From Bacteroidetes bacterium GWE2_42_24 (lineage in GTDB: Bacteria > Bacteroidota > Bacteroidia > Bacteroidales > TTA-H9): 64,000 bases of DNA. A model generated the notes under the pieces. The model saw only the letters and a program-made list of their open reading frames with translations, was not told the origin of the DNA and made no database searches. The stretch lies in NCBI GenBank assembly GCA_001768515.1, contig MEOA01000002.1, forward strand, positions 1 to 64,000, in the 5' to 3' direction. A program made the position numbers and the translations under genes. This document shows positions 1-10,692 of this stretch, piece after piece; within the stretch, counting starts at the first letter, position 1, and each line of letters opens with the position of its first letter.

Positions 1-1
1 C

Positions 2-3000
2 GATGCCCGTATTAAATATGTAGAAGCTGGTCAGGTGAAGCCTGAAGAGGCTCGTCCGAAAGAACAGATACTGCTCATCGATAGCAGAATTCAATCGCAG
101 AAAAAAATCGATGAACAGGTTAGTCTGTTAATCCAACAGGGCGACAAGTTTCTGGCTGATAGCCTGCCTGATGATGCAATTACAGTTTACCGGCAGGCGC
201 TGGCATTATTTCCTGATTACGAAATAGCAAACGCAAAGATTGAAGAGGCCGGGCTTTTCAAGGCCTCTTTGGCAAAGGCCGAAGCTGATTACAACAATTT
301 TATTGTTGAGGCTGATAAATATTACAACGAGCAACGCTTTGATGAAGCAAGCGAGTTTTACAATCTGGCGCTAAATATTAAACCATCTGCAATTCACCCC
401 AGAAACAGGATGGAAGCTATTGAAGCAGAAAGACTAAAGACCAGGAGCATAGCAGAGAATTATCAAAAAGCCTTACAGGAAGGGAACGATCTGGCAACGC
501 TCGAAAAATTTCAGGGAGCTATCGAATCCTTCCGAAAAGCTATGATATACAAGCCTGGTGATTCTATAGCATTTAACCGTATAGCACAGATTGAACAGAT
601 TCTCAATGAGCGGCAAGATCGCGAACAGGCGTACAAAGGACTCATTGAGTTAGCAGGAGGCTTTTATCAAAAAAATGAACTGCAAAATGCAGTTGAAAAA
701 TACAAGGAAGCGCAACTTTTATTTCCAGAAAGGACACTGGCAGGTGAACAGATTGCTAAAATTGAAAATGAGCTCAACAGTATAAAGGAAAAACAGAATA
801 ACTATGACAATCTAATCGCAAAGGGCGATCAATTACTGTCGGAGCAACAATATGATGCTTCCCGAAATAGTTACAATGCCTCGCTTCAGTTTTGCCCCAA
901 TTGCCCCTACCCTGTCAATCAAATCAGAATCATCGACAGTACACTTATGGTTCAGGCTAAATTTGAACAACAGTTTCAGGATTTAGTTAACAGAGGTGAC
1001 CAATTATTTAAAGCCGGAAATTACCTTACTTCACGAGAATTGTATGTGAAAGCTTCTGAAGTGCAACCAAATAACAAATATCCTCAACTGAGAATTGCAA
1101 CCATTGACAGTTTGAACGAAGCCTCAAGTCAGCAGCTAAAAATCTACGACGAGCTCATCGTCAATGCCAACAATTACTATCAACAATCAATATTTGATGA
1201 GGCTTACGCGCTCTATGTAAAAGCAAATGGAATCTTTCCTAATGAGCAACTACCAAAGCAAAGGATGATAGAAATCGAAAATCGAAGATCTCTGGAAAAC
1301 AAAAACCAACAACTTTTCCAGGAAAAGATGACACAGGCGGAGGAATTTTTCAGAAATAAGTATTACAGGGAAGCTGTGGAGACATTCAATGCCGCAAGAA
1401 TCTACACCAAAGACCCCGGCATTATAGAGAACCGTATACATATGATTGACTCTATATTAACTATAGAGCAACTCGCTGAAACAAGATATCTTGACGCAAT
1501 AAAAAATGGAGATATTGCATTTAATACAGGTGATTACGAGAATTCCAGGGCAGCTTTTCAGGAGGCATTAAACATTCGGCCTGAGCAATCCTATCCTTCT
1601 GAAAAGATTGCTTCGATCAATCAGATTTTTGCCAATCGCAAAGCAGCAATCGAATCAGCATATAATCAAGCCATTGGTGATGCCGATAAATTGCTTGCAG
1701 CCGAGCACTATGAAGAGTCAATTAAAGCATACCAAAGGGCACTCGAGCATATAGCTGCCGATTCATACGCTCTTTCAAAAATTGAGTATGCGCAGGCTGC
1801 CAATGAAGCTTTAAAAAACAAAAAGATCAGTTATCAGTTGCTCATTTCTAATGCTGATGCATTGTATAATCAGGGCGACCTTACGGGGGCACTGAAATTA
1901 TACTCAGATGCATTGGAAGTCTTCCCCCTCGAACCTTATCCGGCAAATCAGCGAGATCTGATTACGCTAAAAATTAATGAAAGGATTGCGCTCGAAACGA
2001 AGTTCAACAGCTTAATAGCCAAAGCCGACATATTGTTTGATCAGGAGGATTTTCTGACTGCCGCTTCAATTTATGAAGAAGCCATCCTGCTGAAGGCAGA
2101 TCAATATGCCTCCGAAAGGCTGGCAACTTCAAAACGCTACTTTTCAGAGATCAATCAAAAGAAGAAAATCTATGCTGATTTCATAGCCTTTGGAGATAAT
2201 TACCTAAAGATAAACGATTTTCGTAATGCAATCAGGCAGTATGAAATGGCCTTTAATATTCTTCCAATGAGAAAAGAAGCTGTTGATAAAAAGGAAAATG
2301 CAATCAGGCTTTGGGAAACAGAGAAAAGCACCTTTGAAGGATACAGAAATTCTATCAGGCAGGCAGATAGTCTGGCTGGTACAAAAAAATACAATGAAGC
2401 AATCGCGATGTATGATGAGGCACTCACATACAAGCCAAACGATAACTACGCCATCAAGAAGAAGCAGGATATTATTAAGCAAATTGCAGACCACAATCAG
2501 CGGGTGAAAGATTACGAACGTTATATGCAACAAGCCGACAGTTTGTATGCGTTGGAAGAACTTCGCAGGGCCCTGCCCTTCTATGAAAAGGCAGCACGCC
2601 TGTTTCCCGAGGATGAATACCCTAAAGCAAGAATCAGTGAAATTGCAGGGATACTGAACCAGCCTGCTTCGGGCAGGGGTATCAGTTATTTGGATTTGAT
2701 CAGAAAAGGTGATAGTTGTTTCGTGTTGAAGCGATATGAAAAATCAACTGATTATTACAATCTTGCTCAACAGGTTAAGCCAACCGAAGAATACCCCGTT
2801 ATCAAACTTCAGGAAACCTTTGAGATTGTATCATCTGCCGACAAACATCCCTTGCTCAGTCAAAATACCCGATTGTACAATGAAGAAACAGCGAAGGTAG
2901 GCCTTCCTGCAAACATCGTTCAGAAAGATCGTAAGCAGTATTTGATAATCAGAACTGAAGCCGCTGATACATCTGATGTTAAACTGATTATCAATTATGG

Positions 3001-3184
3001 AGATAAGTATTCTGGTAATGGTGGCTTCGTATGCAGGGTTCCGGTTTCAGGCGGCTACGGTCTTTTCGTCGGCTCGCTTACCGACCAGAATGGCTGGTTG
3101 TTTAAACCAACCGACTGGATGAACTTCTACGCCGAGAATGGTAACATCGTAATCCTTGAGATTTCGATCATCACACTCCCCTGA
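2..3184 (+). CDS. Large TPR-repeat protein, 5' end outside the window
   Basis: The reading frame is open to the window edge, so the first in-frame GTG at 35 is not a convincing start and the N-terminus is missing. About 1,060 residues are visible. I count about sixteen TPR-like units of roughly 60-65 residues, each following a pattern like GD.L....Y..A...Y..AL...P....P...I..I, joined by charged helices. The last 110 or so residues (from about position 940) are not TPR: they look beta-rich and include GDKYSGNGGF and GYGLFVGSL. No membrane segment is seen in the visible part. Such solenoids are protein-binding scaffolds; the partner is unknown. The missing N-terminus may carry a signal peptide or another domain. 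A long non-coding gap follows the stop, so it is the last gene of its unit. Confidence 0.8.
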   Translation, partial: DARIKYVEAGQVKPEEARPKEQILLIDSRIQSQKKIDEQVSLLIQQGDKFLADSLPDDAITVYRQALALFPDYEIANAKIEEAGLFKASLAKAEADYNNFIVEADKYYNEQRFDEASEFYNLALNIKPSAIHPRNRMEAIEAERLKTRSIAENYQKALQEGNDLATLEKFQGAIESFRKAMIYKPGDSIAFNRIAQIEQILNERQDREQAYKGLIELAGGFYQKNELQNAVEKYKEAQLLFPERTLAGEQIAKIENELNSIKEKQNNYDNLIAKGDQLLSEQQYDASRNSYNASLQFCPNCPYPVNQIRIIDSTLMVQAKFEQQFQDLVNRGDQLFKAGNYLTSRELYVKASEVQPNNKYPQLRIATIDSLNEASSQQLKIYDELIVNANNYYQQSIFDEAYALYVKANGIFPNEQLPKQRMIEIENRRSLENKNQQLFQEKMTQAEEFFRNKYYREAVETFNAARIYTKDPGIIENRIHMIDSILTIEQLAETRYLDAIKNGDIAFNTGDYENSRAAFQEALNIRPEQSYPSEKIASINQIFANRKAAIESAYNQAIGDADKLLAAEHYEESIKAYQRALEHIAADSYALSKIEYAQAANEALKNKKISYQLLISNADALYNQGDLTGALKLYSDALEVFPLEPYPANQRDLITLKINERIALETKFNSLIAKADILFDQEDFLTAASIYEEAILLKADQYASERLATSKRYFSEINQKKKIYADFIAFGDNYLKINDFRNAIRQYEMAFNILPMRKEAVDKKENAIRLWETEKSTFEGYRNSIRQADSLAGTKKYNEAIAMYDEALTYKPNDNYAIKKKQDIIKQIADHNQRVKDYERYMQQADSLYALEELRRALPFYEKAARLFPEDEYPKARISEIAGILNQPASGRGISYLDLIRKGDSCFVLKRYEKSTDYYNLAQQVKPTEEYPVIKLQETFEIVSSADKHPLLSQNTRLYNEETAKVGLPANIVQKDRKQYLIIRTEAADTSDVKLIINYGDKYSGNGGFVCRVPVSGGYGLFVGSLTDQNGWLFKPTDWMNFYAENGNIVILEISIITLP

Positions 3185-3383
3185 CCGGCAGCGATCCGAA
3201 CCATAATAACCCTATATGTTCAAGCTTTCCTGAATTGCAATATCCAGGCTAAGGCTTCAGCAGCCTGTGTTATCAGTTAAATAACATACAGAAGAAATTC
3301 TTAGCTACATGACTCTCTGTTGCTTACCGCGATTCTCTGCACAACAATTGCATTATCAATATCTCGCGTTATTAGCCAAAGCC

Positions 3384-3610
3384 TATTCATTGAAACCAGC
3401 CAGAATGCATTTTTTATACATTTTCGTTCAAACTTCGTTCAATGAAATCAGCTAAACTGCAATTTTTTAGGCTTTTCATTCAAAATTCGTTAAATGAAAT
3501 CAGGAAACATTGCAGTTTTTATGAATTTCGTTCAAACTTCGTTCAATGAAATTCGGCAAATTGCAATTTTTATATATTTTCGTTCGAACTTCGTTCAAAG
3601 AAAGTTAAGT
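3384..3610. repeat. 52-bp tandem repeat, about 4.3 copies
   Basis: The phrase TTCGTTCAAAC or a close variant begins at 3423, 3475, 3527 and 3579, exactly 52 nt apart, and a partial copy precedes it (TTCATTGAAACCAG at 3386). Each unit holds two TTCGTTCAA-like words, then ATGAAATCAG, then a GCAATTTTTA-like A/T tract. The copies have diverged by several bases. The fixed spacing is close to five helical turns, which would suit an array of protein-binding sites, but no function is shown. Confidence 0.9.
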
Positions 3611-3653
3611 AACCAAATTATACATTTCAAATAGGCTGATAATCAAGCAAAAG

Positions 3654-3686
3654 AGAGACCAAAGTTATACCAAAGATATACTAAAG
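3654..3686 (-). repeat. Three 11-bp units, CTTTGG type
   Basis: Read on the minus strand the units are CTTTAGTATAT, CTTTGGTATAA and CTTTGGTCTCT, placed head to tail with an 11-bp period. A related four-unit element lies at 41689-41732 on the plus strand. One unit per helical turn suggests binding sites on one face of the DNA, or a dispersed extragenic repeat family. Confidence 0.6.
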
Positions 3687-3954
3687 AGGGAACAGAGCCT
3701 TTTTTTACATATCTTTTTATCGGATTTACAGTATGTTATGGGTAAGTTTGTAAAAAAATTTTAATAAGTAGTATTTAAAACATAGGGCTGCCATTTACAT
3801 CGTAAGTCACCGGATATTGGATAATCATGTAACGGGAAGGGTATGCCATAAAAAATGACCTACATTGCGGGAGATATTTCTTTGAAAACCATTAAAAGGC
3901 ATTTGAAAGCAAGACCTAAAACCGAATATTTATATATCTCAACCAATTTAGAGA

Positions 3955-3985
3955 TTTGTCACAAACAAATTTGGTGTTATATTTG
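3955..3985 (+). promoter_or_regulatory. Promoter for dnaA
   Basis: TTTG at 3955-3958, a 19-nt spacer, then TATATTTG at 3978-3985. This is an excellent match to the Bacteroidetes primary sigma consensus (TTTG, about 19 nt, TAnnTTTG). Transcription would start near 3992, giving an unusually long leader of about 390 nt before the dnaA ATG. Confidence 0.7.
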
Positions 3986-4385
3986 CCCGAATGGATTCTC
4001 TGTTGTTATCTCTTTTGCATGACAACTAAAAATAAGATTATCTTTCGGTAAGATATTTTCAAAGTAACTTCAAAATACAATAAAAAAAACTATCAGATCA
4101 GCGCATCTGATGTTGAATAACGTGCAACTTCAATAGATATATAGATTGGTTGATTCAATTTTCAAAATTTTAAATTATATATCATATAATATTGAAAAAC
4201 AGAAACATGTGCAATTCAGACAAATACCTTATACAACAATTTTTCCTGTAAGTCAAGCAAAATAAATCTTTTTTTTCAACTTTTATTTAACCACTTTTGT
4301 TAACAATTACTTCACATAAAATTAGGATTTCAGGATAAATTTTATAGCCCTGACCCCGAAATAACTATCCGAAAAAACTGGCTAC

Positions 4386-5840
4386 ATGATTCCAACGGTG
4401 ATCGAAAAAGACTATGCACAGGTTTGGGATAATTGTCTGAGAATCATAAAAGACAACATTCCTGCCCAAAGTTTTAAAACTTGGTTTGTTCCAATTCAAC
4501 CAGTAAAACTTGAAAAAAATGTTCTGACGATTCAGGTTCCAAGTCCATTCTTTTATGAATGGCTTGAAGAGCATTATATTACCCTTTTGAAGAAAACAGT
4601 TAAAAAAGAGCTTGGGGCAGATGGTACCCTGGAGTATACCATTATCATGGATAGTTCTCAGCAGAACAGCTCTCCTTTTACCATCAGAATGCCAGCTTCC
4701 CACCGTAATGCCATCAGCAACCCTTCCGTTTCAATGCCACTCAATATTAACCATGAAGGAGGCTCAAAAGAAATTCCTAATCCATTTGTTATTCCCGGGC
4801 TCAAAAAGATTAAGGTCAATTCGCAATTAAACGATCGACTCAGTTTCGATAATTTCATAGAAGGCGATTGTAACCGATTGGCCCGTTCGGCCGGGTATGC
4901 CATCTCAGATAAGCCTGGCGTCACAGCATTTAATCCCTTTTTTATTTATAGTAATGTAGGTTTAGGTAAAACCCATTTATCGCAAGCCATTGGGATTCAA
5001 GTTAAAAACAATTTTCCTGACAAAACAGTTCTTTACTTGTCAGCAGAACAGTTTCAGCATCAATTCACCGATTCAGTACTGAACCGTAATCAGAATGACT
5101 TCGTCAACTTCTATCAGATGATTGATGTGTTGATTATCGATGATATCCATAATCTGGCTGGAAAACAGAAGACACAGGATGTGTTCTTTCATATCTTTAA
5201 TCATCTTCACCAAAGGTCTAAACAGATCATCATCACAAGCGACAAAGCACCTGTTGAACTGAATGGGATTGAGCAAAGGTTGCTGTCAAGGTTTAAATGG
5301 GGCTTAGCAGCAGACCTGCAACTTCCTGATTTTGAGACGAGGGTTGCCATTCTGAAAAAGAAAACCTATAATGATGGCATCGAGATGCCAAATGATGTGA
5401 TTGAGTATCTGGCTTATAACATTACATCTAATATCAGAGAGCTTGAAGGGGCACTGAATAGTATTATCGCGCAATCGGTTCTGAACAAGAAGTCAATTAA
5501 CCTTGATCTGGCCAGAAGAATGGTTGATAAAATCGTGATTTGCAATACGAAAGAAATATCAATTGACTATATACAGAAGGTAGTGTGTGATTATTTCAGC
5601 ATTTCTGTTGATGAACTGAACAGTAAAAGTCGTAAGCGTGACATTGTTCAGGCACGTCAACTTGCCATGTTTTTTTCAAAAGAGATGACCAAGGCATCAC
5701 TTGCCACAATTGGCCTGCATTGTGGGAATAAAGACCATGCAACAGTTCTTCATGCCTGTAGAACCGTCAACAATCTTCTTGAGACAGACCGGCTCTTCAA
5801 AACCTATCATGATGAATTAGTCAGAAAAATTAAGCTCTGA
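4386..5840 (+). CDS. dnaA: Chromosomal replication initiator DnaA
   Basis: DnaA is the AAA+ initiator that binds and melts the replication origin. The 484-residue protein has the normal four-part layout: an N-terminal domain I (about 1-90, with a W..CL..IK pattern), a short linker, the AAA+ domain with Walker A GLGKTHL near residue 197 and Walker B LIIDDIHN near 255, a NIRELEGALN box, and a C-terminal helix-turn-helix (QARQLAMF, then NKDHATVLHACRT). The last motif departs slightly from the usual GGRDHTTV form but keeps the DH core. The length is typical. It is followed 69 nt later by a phosphatase gene. The ATG start is well supported by the domain I alignment and the preceding AT-rich leader. 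Confidence 0.98.
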   Translation: MIPTVIEKDYAQVWDNCLRIIKDNIPAQSFKTWFVPIQPVKLEKNVLTIQVPSPFFYEWLEEHYITLLKKTVKKELGADGTLEYTIIMDSSQQNSSPFTIRMPASHRNAISNPSVSMPLNINHEGGSKEIPNPFVIPGLKKIKVNSQLNDRLSFDNFIEGDCNRLARSAGYAISDKPGVTAFNPFFIYSNVGLGKTHLSQAIGIQVKNNFPDKTVLYLSAEQFQHQFTDSVLNRNQNDFVNFYQMIDVLIIDDIHNLAGKQKTQDVFFHIFNHLHQRSKQIIITSDKAPVELNGIEQRLLSRFKWGLAADLQLPDFETRVAILKKKTYNDGIEMPNDVIEYLAYNITSNIRELEGALNSIIAQSVLNKKSINLDLARRMVDKIVICNTKEISIDYIQKVVCDYFSISVDELNSKSRKRDIVQARQLAMFFSKEMTKASLATIGLHCGNKDHATVLHACRTVNNLLETDRLFKTYHDELVRKIKL

Positions 5841-5909
5841 AAACTTTCATCCATCATTTCTGTTTCAAATTGTGTCATGCAAGAATGATATCAACTTTAA
5901 AAAATTGAA

Positions 5910-6404
5910 ATGAGAATTTTGATGGTATGCATGGGAAACATCTGCAGGTCTCCACTCGCAGAAGCAATTCTTAAGGATAAATTCAGAAAAAGCAACATTG
6001 ACGTCATTGTTAAATCGGCCGGTACAATTCGTTTCCATGAGGGAGAAGGAGCAGATGCGCGTGCAACAGAAACCGCGAGCCAGCATCATCTTTCACTTAG
6101 CGATCACACAGCACGCGGTCTAACCAAACATGATTTGGTTGAGTTTGACAAAATCTATGTCATGGATGCCGCCAATTATCGTGATGTAAGGAAGTTTGCC
6201 GGTCAGGATTTTAATCCATCGCAAGTTGATTATATTCTGAATGAGGTTTACATGGGACAAAACCAGGAAGTGCCTGACCCCTACTATGGTGGAAAAGATG
6301 GTTTTGAAAATGTTTTTCAACTGCTTGATAAAGCTTGTTCTCAGATTGTCTTGAATATTAGAGCCAATTCTCTGGCTAATCGAAATTATAATCAACCATT
6401 ATAG
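5910..6404 (+). CDS. Low-molecular-weight protein tyrosine phosphatase
   Basis: This 164-residue cytosolic enzyme should hydrolyse phosphotyrosine or small phosphomonoesters. The family P-loop C-x5-R is present at the N-terminus (CMGNICRSP), and the general-acid loop DPYYGG lies near residue 117. The length fits the family (about 150-165). It starts 3 nt before the next plus-strand gene with the same orientation and follows dnaA, a neighbourhood I recall as common in Bacteroidetes. In other bacteria such phosphatases counter tyrosine kinases in polysaccharide export, but no such kinase is in the window, so its substrate is open. Confidence 0.93.
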   Translation: MRILMVCMGNICRSPLAEAILKDKFRKSNIDVIVKSAGTIRFHEGEGADARATETASQHHLSLSDHTARGLTKHDLVEFDKIYVMDAANYRDVRKFAGQDFNPSQVDYILNEVYMGQNQEVPDPYYGGKDGFENVFQLLDKACSQIVLNIRANSLANRNYNQPL

Positions 6405-6407
6405 CCG

Positions 6408-7376
6408 ATGCTTTTAGAAAAAATCCCTGAAAAAGAAGATGTACAGGAGGCGCTAACCAGGATATTACCTTATATCCATCAGACTCCAATTATGACTTCC
6501 AGTAATCTGAACGAGCTAACAGGAGCCAGATTGTTGTTTAAATGTGAGAACCTGCAAAAAGCGGGAGCCTTTAAATCGCGTGGCGCCTGTAATGCCATTT
6601 GGTCGCTCGATGAAGAGGATCTTGATTATGGCGTAGGAACACATAGTAGTGGAAACCACGCACAAGCCCTTGCCCGGGCGGCTGCTATCAGGAAGACCAA
6701 AGCTTATGTAGTGATGCCACGCAATGCCCCTTCGGTAAAAGTAGCTGCCGTCAGGTCGTATGGAGCCGAGATAACATTTTGTGAGCCTAATCTTTCGTCA
6801 CGTGAGGAGACCTTACACCACATTCTAGAGGAAACGGGAGCCATTGAAATTCATCCTTATAATAACTATACAATCATTTGTGGGCAGGCTACCTGCGGTT
6901 TGGAGATATTTCAGGAAACGGGAACGCCCGATTTCATTTTAGCTCCGGTTGGAGGCGGCGGACTATTGTCAGGAACAGCTCTTGCAGCCCACTACTTTTC
7001 GCCGGGAACGAGAGTAATCGGTTGCGAACCAGCAGGTGCCGATGACGCTTACCGATCGTTTAAAGAAGGAAAAATACAACCCTCTTTCACACCCAGAACC
7101 ATTGCGGATGGACTGCTCACCTCACTGGGAAGCCGTACATTTCCAATTATCAGAGAATACGTTCACGATATAGTGACAACCAATGAAGCGTCTATTATAA
7201 AAGCCATGAGGTTGATCTGGGAAAGAATGAAGATTGTGATTGAGCCTTCCGCGGCAGTGCCACTTGCTGCCATTCTTGAGGAGAAAATCTGCATAAAAGG
7301 AAAAACCGTAGTAATCATTCTCTCAGGAGGTAATATCGATCTGGAGAAGATCCCCTGGGTCACAAAAAATCAATAA
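6408..7376 (+). CDS. Threonine dehydratase / serine racemase family PLP enzyme
   Basis: A fold-type II PLP enzyme of 322 residues. The Schiff-base lysine lies in GAFKSRGA (about residue 54), preceded by KCENLQKAG, and the phosphate-binding glycine loop is GGGGLLSG (about 184). Members of this family either deaminate L-threonine or L-serine to 2-oxoacids or racemise serine. There is no C-terminal ACT-like regulatory domain, so it resembles the catabolic or racemase form rather than biosynthetic IlvA. It begins 3 nt after the phosphatase stop and ends 2 nt before the methylase gene, so all three are probably co-transcribed. Sequence alone does not separate dehydratase from racemase. Confidence 0.88.
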   Translation: MLLEKIPEKEDVQEALTRILPYIHQTPIMTSSNLNELTGARLLFKCENLQKAGAFKSRGACNAIWSLDEEDLDYGVGTHSSGNHAQALARAAAIRKTKAYVVMPRNAPSVKVAAVRSYGAEITFCEPNLSSREETLHHILEETGAIEIHPYNNYTIICGQATCGLEIFQETGTPDFILAPVGGGGLLSGTALAAHYFSPGTRVIGCEPAGADDAYRSFKEGKIQPSFTPRTIADGLLTSLGSRTFPIIREYVHDIVTTNEASIIKAMRLIWERMKIVIEPSAAVPLAAILEEKICIKGKTVVIILSGGNIDLEKIPWVTKNQ

Positions 7377-7378
7377 CA

Positions 7379-8083
7379 TTGAAAGGCATACTATACCTTA
7401 TTCCCACACCTATCGCACCCGATTCTGCCGATGCTTCGTTCACCGCTTTTGATCCGGCCATTTTGCTTCCGTTAAGGCACTTTATCGTCGAGGAGATAAA
7501 AACAGCCAGACGATTTCTTCGTAAACTATATCCTGATTTTCCAATTGACTCATGCCAGTTTACATTATTAAATGAACATACTGTTAAGGCGGATTATCCC
7601 GATTTGCTTCAACCGGCATTTGATGGTTTTAATATGGTCTTAATGTCAGAAGCCGGTTTACCGTGTGTCGCCGACCCCGGATGGCAGATTGTCGCGCTGG
7701 CTCACGAAGCCGGTATTAATGTAAAACCCATGCCAGGCCCTTCCAGCCTGATGCAGGCACTAATGGCTTCGGGTTTCATTGGGCAACAATTTGTCTTTCA
7801 TGGATACCTTCCGGTAATACCTGCCCAAAGAGTAAACATGTTAAAACAGATTGAGAAAGATGCGCTGAACAAGCATTACACACAGATTTTCATAGAGACC
7901 CCATACAGAAATCAACAGATGTTAAACTCAATAATTAATGCACTGCGGCCTGATACAATGCTGTGTATTGCATCTGGAATCCAGACAGAACAAGAATCCA
8001 TAGTGGTTCAGACAGTGGCCGACTGGAAAATGAATGACGTACGCTTATTGAAAACACCTTCGGTTTTTCTGATCTATTCGTGA
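7379..8083 (+). CDS. RsmI-like SAM-dependent methyltransferase
   Basis: A 234-residue member of the tetrapyrrole-methylase (RsmI-like) superfamily. It has the N-terminal LIPTPI strand, the MSEAGLPCVADPG loop and the MPGPSSLMQAL motif that form the SAM pocket. Bacteroidetes often carry a shorter RsmI-like paralogue of this kind in addition to true RsmI, which 2'-O-methylates 16S rRNA C1402; whether this copy does that is unknown. The start is TTG at 7379, 2 nt after the upstream stop; it is chosen because the conserved N-terminal LYLIPTP strand begins immediately and no ATG is available before it. Confidence 0.85.
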   Translation: MKGILYLIPTPIAPDSADASFTAFDPAILLPLRHFIVEEIKTARRFLRKLYPDFPIDSCQFTLLNEHTVKADYPDLLQPAFDGFNMVLMSEAGLPCVADPGWQIVALAHEAGINVKPMPGPSSLMQALMASGFIGQQFVFHGYLPVIPAQRVNMLKQIEKDALNKHYTQIFIETPYRNQQMLNSIINALRPDTMLCIASGIQTEQESIVVQTVADWKMNDVRLLKTPSVFLIYS

Positions 8084-8222
8084 TTCAAAACACTTATAGA
8101 GTTTGCTGAGTGTAGCCTCACCATTTTTGAATAAAACCTTTAAGACTTTATTTAAAAATTAATTTACATATAAGCCTGATAAATAATTAGTTATAATTTT
8201 AAAGCGGAATCTATAAAATTTG

Positions 8223-8230
8223 TATATTTG
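8223..8230 (+). promoter_or_regulatory. Promoter -7 element for serine palmitoyltransferase
   Basis: TATATTTG matches TAnnTTTG exactly, about 90 nt upstream of the serine palmitoyltransferase ATG. The -33 side is weak: only a TTTT run near 8197-8200 lies at suitable spacing. Confidence 0.5.
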
Positions 8231-8288
8231 CAATCTTTTGCTGGTTTGCCAGCGAATTCAAAAAGAGTGGCAAACAGAAAATTCTTAA

Positions 8289-9509
<1,221 letters not shown>

Positions 9510-9527
9510 GTTAAATGAGAAAACAAC

Positions 9528-10682
9528 ATGAAAGATATTCAAATAAAAGAAGTTTTAACTGATAGCGAACTTAAGAAATTTGTAAGTTTTCCAATCCGGT
9601 TATACGCTGATAATCCTAACTATGTCCCCCCCATTATTGAGGACGAATTGCGAATTTTAAAAAGTAGTGAAAACCCGGTTTTCAAATATTGCAGGGTGAA
9701 GCTGTGGATTGCCATCGAAGGGAAAGAAGTTGTAGGCAGGGTAGCCGGAATCATCAATGAGGCATTCATTGACAAATGGGCTCGTCGTTATGCCCGATTT
9801 GGGTGGCTGGATTTTGTTGAGGATGAGGACGTGTCCAGGTGTTTGATAGAAGCCGTTGAAAAATGGGCTCTTGCCGAAGGGATGGAAGCGCTGAACGGTC
9901 CGCTTGGATTTACCGATTTCGATCCCGAAGGTATCCTTATAGAAGGCTTTAATGAAAAATCGACAATAGTCCAGCGTTACAATGCACCTTATTATATGAC
10001 CTACCTTGAAAGAGCCGGCTATATTAAGGATGCTGACTGGGTTGAATACCAAATAACCATCCCTGACCATGTTCCTCAGAAGTTTACACGAGCTTCAGAC
10101 TACCTGTTAAAAAAATATGGCTTAAGTGTAATAAAATTCAATAAGAAGGAAGAAATACTTCCTTACGTCAGAGAGGTATTTTCCATTATCAATGATATTT
10201 ACGGGTTGATGTATGGTTTCGTACCTATTACCAATGAGTTACGCGACTTTTACATTAGCAGGTACCTCCCATTCCTCGATCCCGAATTGATGGCCATTAT
10301 TGTTGATAAAGATAACAAGGTGGTTTCGTTCGGTGTTACGATGCCCTCCTTATCAGATGTGTTTAAAAAAGCCAACGGCAGCCTGACAAAATTAAAGGCA
10401 ATGGCTTTAACCGGACTGAAAACTAAAACAGATACCGTTGATATGTATTTCATTGGTGTTCGTCCGGATTATCTTAACAAAGGTTTGAGCGCTGTTTTGA
10501 TTAGTGAAATTGGTAAAAAACTAATTACCAGCGGTTATAAATACGCCGAAACCAATATGGAGTTTGAAAGCAATGAAGCTGTTCAGGCCCTATGGAAACA
10601 TTTCACTGCCCGTCGCCACAAACGTCGCCGTTGCTATCTGAAATATTTTATCAATAGTACCCGAATCGAAGATAACATTTGA
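9528..10682 (+). CDS. GNAT-fold acyltransferase, ceramide synthase candidate (copy 1)
   Basis: A 384-residue protein with a GNAT-like C-terminal half. Visible landmarks are NPNYVPP near residue 28, GRVAGIIN near 70, GPLGFTDFD near 125 and FIGVRPDYLNKGLS near 310, the last resembling the GNAT acetyl-CoA loop. The bacterial ceramide synthase described in Caulobacter is, as I recall, a GNAT-type protein of similar size encoded near serine palmitoyltransferase, so N-acylation of sphinganine or ketosphinganine is the best guess. It is a clear paralogue of the next gene. The C-terminus is rich in His, Arg and Lys (ARRHKRRR), which may contact membrane phosphates. No membrane segment is seen. Confidence 0.65.
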   Translation: MKDIQIKEVLTDSELKKFVSFPIRLYADNPNYVPPIIEDELRILKSSENPVFKYCRVKLWIAIEGKEVVGRVAGIINEAFIDKWARRYARFGWLDFVEDEDVSRCLIEAVEKWALAEGMEALNGPLGFTDFDPEGILIEGFNEKSTIVQRYNAPYYMTYLERAGYIKDADWVEYQITIPDHVPQKFTRASDYLLKKYGLSVIKFNKKEEILPYVREVFSIINDIYGLMYGFVPITNELRDFYISRYLPFLDPELMAIIVDKDNKVVSFGVTMPSLSDVFKKANGSLTKLKAMALTGLKTKTDTVDMYFIGVRPDYLNKGLSAVLISEIGKKLITSGYKYAETNMEFESNEAVQALWKHFTARRHKRRRCYLKYFINSTRIEDNI

Positions 10683-10692
10683 TAATTAAATT

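Larger units (their letters stand above)
3185..4385. other. 1.2-kb AT-rich gap upstream of dnaA
   Basis: No convincing gene lies here. The gap holds a 52-bp tandem repeat (about 3384-3610), a short 11-bp periodic element (3654-3686), a strong Bacteroidetes-type promoter (3955-3985) and about 390 nt of very AT-rich leader before dnaA. By eye I found no TTATCCACA-type DnaA box on either strand, so an origin of replication cannot be claimed, although the AT richness and the dnaA neighbour make it a place to look. Confidence 0.6.

Noticed and set aside
3185-4385. Origin of replication upstream of dnaA
   Set aside because: AT-rich and repeat-bearing, but I found no consensus DnaA boxes on either strand; dnaA is not always next to the origin.
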